Below are positions 1 through 9,551 of a stretch of 64,000 bases of DNA, in pieces. Every line of letters begins with the position of its first letter. Position 1 is the stretch's first letter. Origin of the DNA: Betaproteobacteria bacterium (GTDB lineage Bacteria > Pseudomonadota > Gammaproteobacteria > Burkholderiales > Burkholderiaceae_C); contig JANXLW010000158.1 in NCBI GenBank assembly GCA_025354965.1, positions 1 to 64,000 on the forward strand, in the 5' to 3' direction. Both the position numbers and the translations under genes were made by a program. Under the pieces are notes generated by a model. It was not told the DNA's origin. It made no database searches and was given only the letters and a program-made list of their open reading frames with translations.

Positions 1-141
1 ACACATTGCTACAGATTTTGTCGGTGTCGGTTTTCGAGAAAACCCTGATTTCATGCGCCTTGCAGCCCGGCACCCGCACAACAGAAATACCGCCCAGCGC
101 TAACCAGTTGAATTTGTTCACTTTTTAACCGGACACTACTG
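1..141 (+). mobile_element. Right end of an IS4-family insertion sequence (truncated by window start)
   Basis: The first 128 bases encode the C-terminal tail of an IS4-type transposase. They are followed by ACCGGACACTACTG, which looks like the outer end of a terminal inverted repeat. The amidase reading frame on the opposite strand runs cleanly up to about 142 and then enters this sequence, which places the insertion boundary near 139-143. The left end lies outside the window, so the element cannot be named. Confidence 0.65.
3..128 (+). CDS. IS4-family transposase, C-terminal fragment
   Basis: Forty-one codons remain before the TAA stop, because the window begins inside the gene. The reading frame gives LLQILSVSVFEKT early on and ends ANQLNLFTF. 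This matches the usual C-terminus of IS4-family DDE transposases, where a conserved ILSV.VFEKT helix and a terminal NQLNLF tail are common. The DDE catalytic residues lie upstream and cannot be checked. Identification rests on recognising this tail alone. Confidence 0.6.
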   Translation, partial: TLLQILSVSVFEKTLISCALQPGTRTTEIPPSANQLNLFTF

Positions 142-1079
142 ATCCGAAATACATGTGCAGATAGCTGATTGATAGTGCAGTCCCGTCCACCGATGGCGAG
201 TGTTCCTGTAGGTCATGCCCAAGCGACTGCAAAAGCTGTGCCGCGTCTTGGACGGCAGCAATTGCTTGCGGTTCAACCGCGGTGCCAATGGGCGATGAGA
301 TGCAAAAGCCAATTCGCAGCTTCCCAACTTCGCGCTGCATGGTCTGTGCATACGGCAGCGCAGGTTTGGCGATGTCGAACGGGTCCCCCGGCTCTGAACC
401 TTGCAGTACATCAAGCGCCCCAGCGCTGTCGCGAACACTCCGGGAAATCACCCCTTCGCTGGAAGCACCACCCCAAACCTCGCCCAAACCAGGGCCCGAA
501 GAAACTCGCCCGCGCGAGGGTCGAAGACCAAATAGCCCACAGTAAGATGCCGGGATGCGAATGGAGCCCCCACCGTCATTGCCAGCCGCCATCGGCACAA
601 CACCGCTGGCAACTGCAGCTGCCGCGCCGCCGCTGGAGCCGCCCGGTGTGCGATCCAGACCCCACGGGTTGCTGGCCCTTCCGAATAGCTTTGAATCAGT
701 GACTGACTTCAGGGCGAATTCGGGCAGGTTGGTCTTGCCGAAGATGACCTGCGTTCAGATAGCGTTGGACAACGGCACAATGCTGTTGCGGTGTCAACCG
801 CAGCATTGATTTGCTGCCGTAAGAAGTCGGCAACCCGGCATAGTCCTGCACTGCATCTTTGATTAGAAACGGAACCCCTGCAAACGGACCTTGGGGTCGG
901 TCGGTCAGTTGCTTGCGCGCCTGGCTTTCCATAGACAGGCATATGGCATTGGTCTTGGGGTTGGCTCGGGCCGACTGCTCCAGGGCGCACTTCAGCAATT
1001 CGTCTGGCGAGACGGCTCCCGATGCAACATGTACGGAAAGCGCCGTGGCATCGCATCGGATGTACTCTGAGAATTTCAT
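142..1079 (-). pseudogene. Amidase (amidase-signature family), frameshifted and cut by an IS
   Basis: The leftward frame starts at an ATG at 1079 (MKFSEYIRCDAT) and has the typical amidase N-terminus with FAGVPFLIKD, which carries the catalytic lysine. Around 748-755 the frame shifts. The second frame resumes as VIFGKTNLPEFAL and continues through GGSSGGAAAAVASG and NDGGGSIRIPASY, the Ser-Ser-Lys amidase signature. After about residue 310 the frame runs into the insertion sequence at about 142, so the C-terminal third is missing. A family amidase hydrolyses carboxylic amides; this copy should be inactive. The frameshift and the IS insertion are two independent lesions. Confidence 0.85.
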
Positions 1080-1244
1080 GGCAGCCCTGCTGGTTATTAC
1101 CCCAATGGTAGTGCCTTCGTGACTAGTATCAACTTTGAATGGCGCTGCTATCTTTACCCTCACTTGGCACTACAAGTCCCACTGTGGATTTTGAATCCAA
1201 CACGCCGCTAGCGCCACCGAAGCGATGTTCACCACTGGCTGGTA

Positions 1245-1502
1245 TTGGCGCAGCCAAGTAGCGTAAAACGACGCGTCACGCAAGCCGTGTTTGCGCCCAT
1301 GGTCATTGGACTCGATGAAGAAGATGACCCGGCACTGCACAAGGTGATGAATGTTTTCGACAACACCAAACATCTGGCCGTCGCCGATACCCGCAAGCTT
1401 GGCATCGAAGTCATCAAGGCTGGTGCGTTCCTGGATCGGCTGTTTGATGCAGCGCCGGACAGAACATGTCTGGCGATTGCAAAGTCGCTCAGTGACTTAT
1501 AA
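1245..1502 (+). pseudogene. Possible PIN-domain (VapC-like) C-terminal remnant
   Basis: This short frame has only a TTG start and no visible ribosome binding site. Its second half (TRKLGIEVIKAGAFLDRLFDA) resembles the end of PIN-domain toxin proteins, where a short beta strand is followed by a P/G-x-FL motif. There is no N-terminal half with the first catalytic aspartate, so if it is a PIN protein it is a fragment. Codon choice is compatible with coding. It sits between an amidase wreck and an AbiEi remnant, a setting that favours decay. The assignment is weak. Confidence 0.3.
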
Positions 1503-1541
1503 AAGCCGCAGTACCGGCGAATCACTCAGATCTCAAGTTGA

Positions 1542-1904
1542 ACGTGCATTGAACTGCGAGTTAATGGACTGGAACTGACCGTCGCAGCCCATATCCAGAC
1601 CAGTCTGCCACGCGGAATGCCGTTCGATCTGGCTGGCCTGGAGCGCATCTGCGTGTCCGCTCAACTTGCAGCTCACTATGCCGAATGCGGCTGGATTGAA
1701 CGATTGGGGCAAGGTGTTTATGCGTTTGCGGGTGACACACTGAATGTGCATGGCGCGATCAAGTTCCTGCAAACCCGTGTCGCGGGCCTGCACGTGGCGG
1801 GCAAGAGCGCGTTGACCCTCCAGGGTGTGCGCCACAACCTCGCCATCCGGGAGTCACTGGTGTTGTGGGGCAATGTCCGCATGCCTCCGAGTTACCAGCA
1901 TTGA
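1542..1904 (+). pseudogene. AbiEi-family antitoxin, truncated remnant
   Basis: The frame opens after a TGA at 1539 and has no good start codon before an internal ATG at 1617. It reads LPRGMPFDLAGLERICVS, then QLAAHYAECGWIERLGQGVY and HVAGKSALTLQGVRHNL. This is the N-terminal winged-helix region and start of the conserved core of AbiEi-type (type IV) antitoxins. It stops at LVLWGNVRMPPSYQH, well short of the usual 200 or more residues. No AbiEii nucleotidyltransferase toxin gene lies next to it. It is best read as an antitoxin gene truncated at both ends. Confidence 0.6.
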
Positions 1905-1918
1905 CAATGTGTCGCTGA

Positions 1919-2278
1919 TCATCGTTGACGTTTTGGTGTGACTTTCGCAAGTTCGGAAATCAACTCAGAAATGCGTGCTATCGCGGACTGGTACACGGCG
2001 CTGTCCTCGCGCTTATCGACAGCCATTACCATCACCATGAGAATGTCGTCCTGAACCCCATAAACCAACCGATAGCCAAGCTTTCGGAGTTTGATTTTGT
2101 AGTGACCGGCCAGGGCACCATGCAACTCACCACCTGGCACATGCGGGTTGTCCAAGCGCTTTTTCAGTAATTTTCGTAGCGTCTCTTTGACAGACCCATC
2201 CAGTGCCTGCCATTCTGCCCACGCGCTTGGGACAAACTGCAACCGGTACTTATGCTTGGGAAGATTCTCAGATGGCAT
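1919..2278 (-). CDS. RelE/ParE-family toxin (StbE-like mRNA interferase)
   Basis: A 119-residue protein. The core YRLQFVPSAWAEWQALD, then LRKLLKKRLDNPHVPGGELHG and YKIKLRKLGYRLVYGVQDD is typical of RelE/StbE toxins, which cleave mRNA in the ribosome. The start (MPSENLPKHKY) was chosen because its ATG overlaps the antitoxin's stop by 11 bases, as is usual for such pairs. The family core normally ends near residue 95 (VDKRED). This protein carries about 25 further residues, rich in Ile, Ser, Glu and Lys. It is co-transcribed with the upstream antitoxin. Activity is inferred from family membership. Confidence 0.85.
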   Translation of the reverse strand: MPSENLPKHKYRLQFVPSAWAEWQALDGSVKETLRKLLKKRLDNPHVPGGELHGALAGHYKIKLRKLGYRLVYGVQDDILMVMVMAVDKREDSAVYQSAIARISELISELAKVTPKRQR

Positions 2279-2519
2279 CGATGTCAACTTCAATGGCGCG
2301 TGAGCGCTCGCCCATACGCGACAGCACGGTGCGGTGCAGATCCTGGTCTGACAGCTCTTCGAGCAGAGCTTCAAAGAGGGCAGGCTCAACCATGTAGAAC
2401 GCGGCCTTGTTGTGGTTCAACACTGCTACAGGTTTGCTTTTGGCATCACGCAAAACCGCAGCCGGATTCTTTTTGAATTCGGACATACTGATCATGACGT
2501 CAGAATAAATTGCTTCCAT
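2268..2519 (-). CDS. Phd/YefM-type antitoxin (StbD-like)
   Basis: An 83-residue protein starting MEAIYSDVMISMSEFKKNP. SEFKKNPAAVLRDA followed by KPVAVLNHNKAAFYMVEP is the standard N-terminal DNA-binding fold of Phd/YefM/StbD antitoxins. The acidic C-terminal part (LSDQDLHRTVLSRMGE) should wrap the toxin. It precedes and overlaps the toxin gene, the classic antitoxin-first order. An alternative start is the internal Met at residue 9 or 12. Autorepression is likely, because a perfect palindrome lies directly upstream. Confidence 0.85.
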   Translation of the reverse strand: MEAIYSDVMISMSEFKKNPAAVLRDAKSKPVAVLNHNKAAFYMVEPALFEALLEELSDQDLHRTVLSRMGERSRAIEVDIDAI

Positions 2520-2520
2520 A

Positions 2521-2546
2521 AATTAGCTCCAAATTAAGAGCTAATT
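2521..2546 (-). promoter_or_regulatory. Palindromic operator of the toxin-antitoxin operon
   Basis: AATTAGCTC at 2521-2529 and GAGCTAATT at 2538-2546 form a perfect 9-base inverted repeat with an 8-base spacer. It begins two bases before the antitoxin ATG and contains the GGAG ribosome binding site in its proximal arm. A repressor bound here would cover both the promoter-proximal region and the translation start. Binding by the antitoxin complex is inferred from position and from family habit. Confidence 0.7.
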
Positions 2547-2711
2547 GTAGCGTCAACCGTTCAGTCCGGCCCAAAGCACCCGTGGAGCCAAGCAAGTCAA
2601 CGCTCCTGCGTAGCGCCAAACTTCATTGAGGCAGATCAAACCTGCAAACAATTTAGGCACGTTGCAGCGTGCTCGCGCAAGCCAGGCACACCACTGCTTG
2701 GTTACCGGGCC

Positions 2712-2930
2712 ATGAAGCTGCCGGATCAGGCGCAAATCACCACCGTCTTGGCCAATGATGCACCGCTGCCCACAGGGCTGGCTTTTAATCCGGCGGAGAA
2801 GACATTTAGCCTAGCCAAGAGTGGTGAAGTTCGCTTCCCGATTCAGGTCAAGATTCAGCTCAGGCAAGGTGGCAGCGTGGTGTCCGAGAAAATTGTCATG
2901 CTGATCGACGCACCCCCGGGTTCACCATAG
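2712..2930 (+). pseudogene. Remnant of a large Ig-like/cadherin-like repeat protein, C-terminal end
   Basis: This 72-codon frame includes DAPLPTGLAFNPAEKTFS. That is the signature of putative Ig (He_PIG) domains, in which an L-P-x-G-L-x-F-[DN] motif precedes a T-F-x-G/S turn. A short beta-rich stretch follows (FPIQVKIQLRQGG, VVSEKIVMLIDAPPG). No start region or preceding repeats are present, so it looks like the severed tail of a surface or extracellular repeat protein. The 2547-2711 stretch before it shows no gene. Confidence 0.35.
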
Positions 2931-2956
2931 CCGTAGGGTGACAAATTAATTGCTTT

Positions 2957-2997
2957 GTCATCGCTTGCAAATTCAAGTAGTTACAAGCGCTGATGAC
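2957..2997. other. Imperfect inverted repeat beyond the gyrB 3' end
   Basis: GTCATC-GCTTG (2957-2967) pairs with CAAGC and GATGAC (2984-2988 and 2992-2997), with a three-base bulge. It could end the leftward gyrB transcript, but no T-run follows on either strand. The rest of 2931-3056 shows no gene. Confidence 0.3.
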
Positions 2998-3056
2998 TAT
3001 CCTGAAGAGGCGATACAAACACTGCTAAAGAATATTGCTATGGACGCCTACACACC

Positions 3057-5660
<2,604 letters not shown>

Positions 5661-5701
5661 GGCTAACTTTTCTAACGATTTTTCAAACTCTTGAATGACC
5701 A

Positions 5702-5734
5702 AACCCGCAACGAACTTTTCGTTCATCGCGGGTT
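5702..5734 (-). promoter_or_regulatory. Hairpin in the gyrB leader
   Basis: AACCCGC (5702-5708) and GCGGGTT (5728-5734) form a perfect 7-base stem. GAAC/GTTC (5712-5715, 5721-5724) stacks inside a 5-base loop. It lies between the dnaN stop and the gyrB start, on the gyrB message. It may be a processing or attenuation structure. Its presence is the main argument against starting GyrB at 5726. Confidence 0.45.
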
Positions 5735-5765
5735 CGTGATTTGTATTGCTACAAATTTTTGGAGG

Positions 5766-6872
5766 CTAAATACGCATCGGCATCACCACGTATTTAAAAG
5801 TCGCGTTGTCAGGTATGGTGAACAAGGCCGAGCTGTTGCCGTCAGAGAGTTCCAGCTTGACCATTTCCTGTGTCATGTTGGACAGTGCGTCAATCAGATA
5901 GGTCACATTGAAACCGATCTCGATACTGTCGCCGCCATAGTCAATATCCAACTCATCTACTGCTTCTTCCTGCTCGGCGTTATTCGACGCCACACGCAGA
6001 GTACCGGGATCAATGTTCAAGCGTACGCCCTTGAACTTGTCACTGGTCAAAATGGCGGTACGCTGCAACGTTGCCAGCAATGCGGCGCGCCCCAGTGTGA
6101 TGCTGTTCTTGTGATTTTTGGGGATGACGCGGTTGTAGTCGGGGAACTTTCCTTCGACCAGCTTGGTGACGAATTCCATGCCTTCAAAGCTGAACTTGGC
6201 CTGGTTGTTGGCAAACTGCATTTCAATTGCGCCTTGCGCATCGGACAGCAGACGTTGCAGCTCGATGACGGTTTTGCGCGGCAATATAACCTCTTGTTTT
6301 GGTACGTCCACATCCAGGGTGGCCGAGGCAAAGGCCAGTCGATGGCCGTCGGTCGCCACCAAGCTTAGCTGTTTGCCCTCAGCCACAAACAAAATACCGT
6401 TGAGGTAATAGCGGATGTCATGCACTGCCATGGCAAACGACACTTGGCTCAGCAGATCTTTCAGGGTCTTTTGTGGTACGCTGAAAACGGGTCCAAAGTT
6501 GGCAGCCTCTTGCACTAGCGGAAAGTCTTCGGCAGCCATGGTTTGCAATGTGAACTTGCTTTTGCCGCCTTTGAGTATGAGTTTGGTCGCGTTCGATTCC
6601 AGCGACACGGTCTGATCGGCCGGCATGGTGCGCAGAATGTCAATCAGCTTGCGAGCGCCTACCGTCGTAGTGAATTCACCGACATCACCCTCCAGTTCAG
6701 CGCTAGTTCTGATCTGGATCTCAAGATCGCTGGTGGTAAGTTGTAAGGATGTGCCTGATTTCCGAATCAAGACGTTGGCCAGGATGGGCAAAGTATGTCT
6801 GCGCTCAACAATACCGGCTACCGATTGCAGTACCGCTAGAACTTTGTCTTGTGTGGTTTTTAGGACGATCAT
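5766..6872 (-). CDS. dnaN: DNA polymerase III sliding clamp, beta subunit
   Basis: A 368-residue protein of the usual clamp length, beginning MIVLKTTQDKVLAVLQSVAGIVERRHTLP-like and ending YVVMPMRI. The conserved C-terminal VVMPMR(I/L) end is the peptide-binding region for polymerase and other partners. Three repeats of the clamp fold are expected (about 1-120, 125-245 and 246-368). It forms the ring that tethers replicative polymerase to DNA. It follows dnaA with a 96-base AT-rich spacer and precedes gyrB, as in most bacteria. Confidence 0.97.
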   Translation of the reverse strand: MIVLKTTQDKVLAVLQSVAGIVERRHTLPILANVLIRKSGTSLQLTTSDLEIQIRTSAELEGDVGEFTTTVGARKLIDILRTMPADQTVSLESNATKLILKGGKSKFTLQTMAAEDFPLVQEAANFGPVFSVPQKTLKDLLSQVSFAMAVHDIRYYLNGILFVAEGKQLSLVATDGHRLAFASATLDVDVPKQEVILPRKTVIELQRLLSDAQGAIEMQFANNQAKFSFEGMEFVTKLVEGKFPDYNRVIPKNHKNSITLGRAALLATLQRTAILTSDKFKGVRLNIDPGTLRVASNNAEQEEAVDELDIDYGGDSIEIGFNVTYLIDALSNMTQEMVKLELSDGNSSALFTIPDNATFKYVVMPMRI

Positions 6873-6968
6873 GTCAACCTCTTAATAAATGTCTCTAGTT
6901 CAAATTAACAACGGACGGGAGTGCATTTGTTTCCATACCGCCATTTTCCACTTTATTTTTACCAGCTA

Positions 6969-8381
6969 TCAGCCTTTGAGTGTCTGTTCCAGCACGTGAA
7001 GTTGCTGATTCAATTCAGTCATTTGCTGACGTTCACCACCAATCTTGCGTACCGCGTGCAACACAGTGGTGTGGTCACGACCGCCAAACAACTCCCCAAT
7101 TTCCGGGAGACTTTTTTGCGTTAGTTCCTTGGCCAGATACATCGCGATTTGACGCGGTCTGGCAATGCTTGCGGGTCGCTTTTTGGAATACATGTCTGCA
7201 ATTTTGATTTTGTAATAGTCAGCCACCGTTTTCTGGATGTTTTCAACCGAAATCTGTCGGTTCTGAATTGACAGCAAGTCGCGCAGCGCCTCACGGGCTA
7301 ACAAGATGGAGATCTCTTTCTGATTGAAACGCGAGTACGCCAGAATCTTGCGCAAAGCTCCTTCCAATTCACGCACGTTTGAGCGCACATTCTTGGCGAC
7401 GAAAAAGGCGACTTCTTCGGGCATCACAATGCCTTCAACCTGAGCCTTGGTGATCAGTATGGCAACCCGCATTTCCAGTTCGGGTGGCTCAATGGCTACT
7501 GTAAGCCCTGAGTCAAAACGTGAAACGAGACGTTCATGTATATCCGCCAAGCCCTTCGGATAGGTGTCACTGGTCATCACAATGTGCGACTTCTTGGCCA
7601 GCAAAGCCTCGAACGCGTTAAAGAACTCTTCCTGGGTTCTCTCCTTGTTGGCAAAAAACTGCACGTCGTCAATCAGTAGCAAATCGAGTGAGTGGTAGCG
7701 CTCCTTGAATTCGTCAAATGTCTTGCGTTGATAGGCTTTAACCACATCCGAAACAAACTGCTCAGCGTGTATGTAGAGAACTTTGGCTGTTGGCATATCG
7801 GCCAGCAACCGGTTGCCCACCGCATGCATCAGATGGGTTTTGCCCAATCCAACACCGCCGTAAATGAAAAGCGGGTTATACAAATGCCCTGGCATGCCCG
7901 CAACGTGCATCGCTGCGGCGCGCGCCATACGGTTGGCGGTTCCTTCAACCAGCGCTTCAAAGGTCAGCGCTGTATTGAGTCGGTTCTTGAAGCTATTGGG
8001 GGCTCGTTCTTCCCCTAACCCTGCCGAGTCTTCAATCGGCATCAGCTCTTCCGGCTGCTGGGACGAAAAGCTTCTGGGAATCGCTTCCCGAGGAGCAAGT
8101 GCTAACTCCACTTGAACAGATTGTCCGGAAAACCGACCCAGCAAACTGGCGATACGGGTGCTGTACTGTGCCCTGACCCAATCCAGTTTGAACCGGTTAG
8201 CAACGAAAATTGTGACTTTGGTCAGGTCGTCAGTGACTTTGGCCGAAAGCGGTTTGATCCAGGTGTTGAACTGTTGCTCGGGGAGTTCCTGGGCCAATTG
8301 GTCGATGCAGGTTTGCCACAGGCTATGCCCGGCACCAAGACCGGTTGAATCCGGTTGGTCAAGGTAGTTTCCCTCTGTCAT
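6969..8381 (-). CDS. dnaA: Chromosomal replication initiator DnaA
   Basis: A 470-residue AAA+ initiator. Domain I (about 1-90, SLWQTCIDQLAQELPEQQ) handles oligomerisation. The AAA+ core shows the Walker A GGVGLGKTHL and Walker B LLLIDDVQFF. The C-terminal helix-turn-helix domain has the DnaA signature GRDHTTVLHAV. It melts oriC and loads the replicative helicase. It is transcribed leftward, away from rpmH. Its promoter carries a DnaA box over the -35 element, suggesting the usual autoregulation. Confidence 0.98.
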   Translation of the reverse strand: MTEGNYLDQPDSTGLGAGHSLWQTCIDQLAQELPEQQFNTWIKPLSAKVTDDLTKVTIFVANRFKLDWVRAQYSTRIASLLGRFSGQSVQVELALAPREAIPRSFSSQQPEELMPIEDSAGLGEERAPNSFKNRLNTALTFEALVEGTANRMARAAAMHVAGMPGHLYNPLFIYGGVGLGKTHLMHAVGNRLLADMPTAKVLYIHAEQFVSDVVKAYQRKTFDEFKERYHSLDLLLIDDVQFFANKERTQEEFFNAFEALLAKKSHIVMTSDTYPKGLADIHERLVSRFDSGLTVAIEPPELEMRVAILITKAQVEGIVMPEEVAFFVAKNVRSNVRELEGALRKILAYSRFNQKEISILLAREALRDLLSIQNRQISVENIQKTVADYYKIKIADMYSKKRPASIARPRQIAMYLAKELTQKSLPEIGELFGGRDHTTVLHAVRKIGGERQQMTELNQQLHVLEQTLKG

Positions 8382-8397
8382 TGTCTGTATCAGCTTC

Positions 8398-8406
8398 TGT
8401 GGATAG
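8398..8406 (-). promoter_or_regulatory. DnaA box (one mismatch)
   Basis: TGTGGATAG on the plus strand is CTATCCACA on the minus strand, one base from the TTATCCACA consensus. It lies 17 bases upstream of the dnaA start codon, in the leader. Confidence 0.65.
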
Positions 8407-8427
8407 TTTTAAATTGCTGCACCTTGG

Positions 8428-8456
8428 ATTGTAATTTATGAGGCATTTATCCACAA
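8428..8456 (-). promoter_or_regulatory. dnaA promoter
   Basis: Read on the minus strand, TTGTGG (8456-8451) and TACAAT (8433-8428) are separated by exactly 17 bases. The -10 matches the sigma-70 consensus at five of six positions. The -35 overlaps the perfect DnaA box, so bound DnaA would block polymerase. The predicted start leaves a leader of roughly 40 bases. Confidence 0.55.
8447..8455 (+). promoter_or_regulatory. DnaA box (perfect consensus)
   Basis: TTATCCACA matches the DnaA-box consensus at all nine positions. It overlaps the -35 element of the predicted dnaA promoter. Confidence 0.8.
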
Positions 8457-8482
8457 GGAGAAAATCCGGGCCAACATTTGCC

Positions 8483-8513
8483 TTGACACCTCCTGCACTA
8501 CAAGCTGTATGTA
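8483..8513 (+). promoter_or_regulatory. Probable rpmH promoter
   Basis: A consensus TTGACA at 8483-8488 is followed by TATGTA at 8508-8513. The spacing of 19 bases is a little long. It would yield a leader of about 130 bases before rpmH, which is common for this gene. Confidence 0.45.
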
Positions 8514-8647
8514 ATGTAAGGTGTTGCCGGGATTAAGAAAGTTTGCGATAATCGACGGTTCCCCTGATTGTGTTGGGGGAGACCAGACAACGGCCCGCAT
8601 CTACTGATTGGTGGTGGGCTGTCATTGAGCCCTTTAGGATTTTCAAA

Positions 8648-8782
8648 ATGAAACGCACTTACCAACCTTCCAAGATTCGCCGGGCCCGCACTCACGGCTT
8701 CCTGGTTCGCATGAAAACTCGTGGCGGTCGTGCTGTGATTAACGCCCGTCGCGCCAAAGGCCGCAAGCGCCTGGCAGTCTGA
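8648..8782 (+). CDS. rpmH: 50S ribosomal protein L34
   Basis: A 44-residue, very basic protein (MKRTYQPSKIRRARTHGF to GRKRLAV), identical in length and layout to bacterial L34. It sits in the large ribosomal subunit near the tunnel. The frame is open upstream, but the start at 8648 is fixed by the universal MKRTYQPS N-terminus. First gene of the rightward rpmH-rnpA-yidD-yidC-mnmE series. Confidence 0.98.
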   Translation: MKRTYQPSKIRRARTHGFLVRMKTRGGRAVINARRAKGRKRLAV

Positions 8783-8799
8783 TCCTCACGGTTCCAGCA

Positions 8800-9282
8800 G
8801 TGCGCACCTGCTTGCAGTTCTGGCGCCGCATCCAATTGAAGCGATTAACAACGCGGAGCCAGTTTCAGGCTGTACTGGCTGGCGGCATGGTAGCGCGCAC
8901 GACCCATTTTGCATTGCATTGCGTTGCGCTGAACGGGCCTGTTGTTATCCGGAAAACTCTGAAATCTTCAATCCTGCCGAAGCCGGAACTGTTTGGAGTG
9001 AAGGATGTGTGGATGGGCGCCATGGTTCCCAAGCGATGGGCCAAACGGGCAGTCACCCGCAATGCCATCAAACGACAAATTTACAGTGTGAGCGCAAGTT
9101 TTGAGTCTGCGCTTCCCAAGGCTGCGCATGTGCTTCGTTTGCGTGCCAGTTTCGACAGAACCGAATTCCCCAGCGCTACTTCGCAACTGCTCAAAGCCAC
9201 TGTTCGCAACGAATTGCTGCAACTGTTTGCCAGTGTGGTGGCGCGCCCATATTTACCCAATGCGAAGCTCGGTGCAACATGA
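8800..9282 (+). CDS. rnpA: Ribonuclease P protein component
   Basis: The protein cofactor of RNase P, which matures tRNA 5' ends. It shows LTTRSQFQAVLAG near the start, a basic central helix (VPKRWAKRAVTRNAIKRQIY) carrying the conserved RNR-type motif, and lies directly after rpmH. The GTG at 8800 gives 160 residues, somewhat longer than usual. An internal start nearer the LKRLTTRSQF segment (TTG around 8836) would match family length better. It overlaps yidD by four bases (ATGA). Confidence 0.93.
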   Translation: MRTCLQFWRRIQLKRLTTRSQFQAVLAGGMVARTTHFALHCVALNGPVVIRKTLKSSILPKPELFGVKDVWMGAMVPKRWAKRAVTRNAIKRQIYSVSASFESALPKAAHVLRLRASFDRTEFPSATSQLLKATVRNELLQLFASVVARPYLPNAKLGAT

Positions 9283-9551
9283 TTAGAGACGTGCTCATCA
9301 GCCTTGTCAGGGGCTATCGTCTGCTGTTGAGCCCTTGGTTGGGATCGTCATGCAGATTTGAGCCCACTTGCTCAGTGTATTCAATGCAGGCCCTGCAGAC
9401 GCATGGCGCCGCCGCTGGTTCTTATTTGACGCTGACGCGACTGGGTCGTTGCCATCCTTGGTGCGTGGGTGGTTCAGATCCTGTGCCTAGCGCAACTCCC
9501 CGGCTGTTTGCCCAGCTGACAACCTCTCCCACTGAAAAGAAGTCTTCATGA
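9279..9551 (+). CDS. yidD: Membrane protein insertion efficiency factor YidD
   Basis: A 90-residue protein with the YidD signature: RGYRLLLSPWLGSSCRFEPTCS near the N-terminus and GRCHPWCVGGSDPVP in the middle, including the conserved cysteines. It is thought to assist YidC-dependent membrane insertion at the inner face of the membrane. It overlaps both rnpA (ATGA at 9279) and yidC (ATGA at 9548), so the three are translationally coupled. Confidence 0.95.
   Translation: MIRDVLISLVRGYRLLLSPWLGSSCRFEPTCSVYSMQALQTHGAAAGSYLTLTRLGRCHPWCVGGSDPVPSATPRLFAQLTTSPTEKKSS

Larger units (their letters stand above)
8382..8647. other. dnaA-rpmH intergenic region, probable oriC or part of it
   Basis: This 266-base spacer holds two strong DnaA boxes, an AT-rich stretch (about 8405-8450), and divergent promoters for dnaA and rpmH. 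Many Gram-negative origins sit here or next to dnaA. Only two high-quality boxes are visible, so the functional origin may use weaker boxes or extend beyond this spacer. Confidence 0.5.

Noticed and set aside
1170..1373. Minus-strand frame with GRKHGLRDASFYATWLRQYQP
   Set aside because: Part reads like a protein, but it overlaps the possible PIN remnant and has no start signal or known motif. Not strong enough to list.
5702..5734. Rho-independent terminator between dnaN and gyrB
   Set aside because: The stem is good, but no T-run follows on the gyrB strand.
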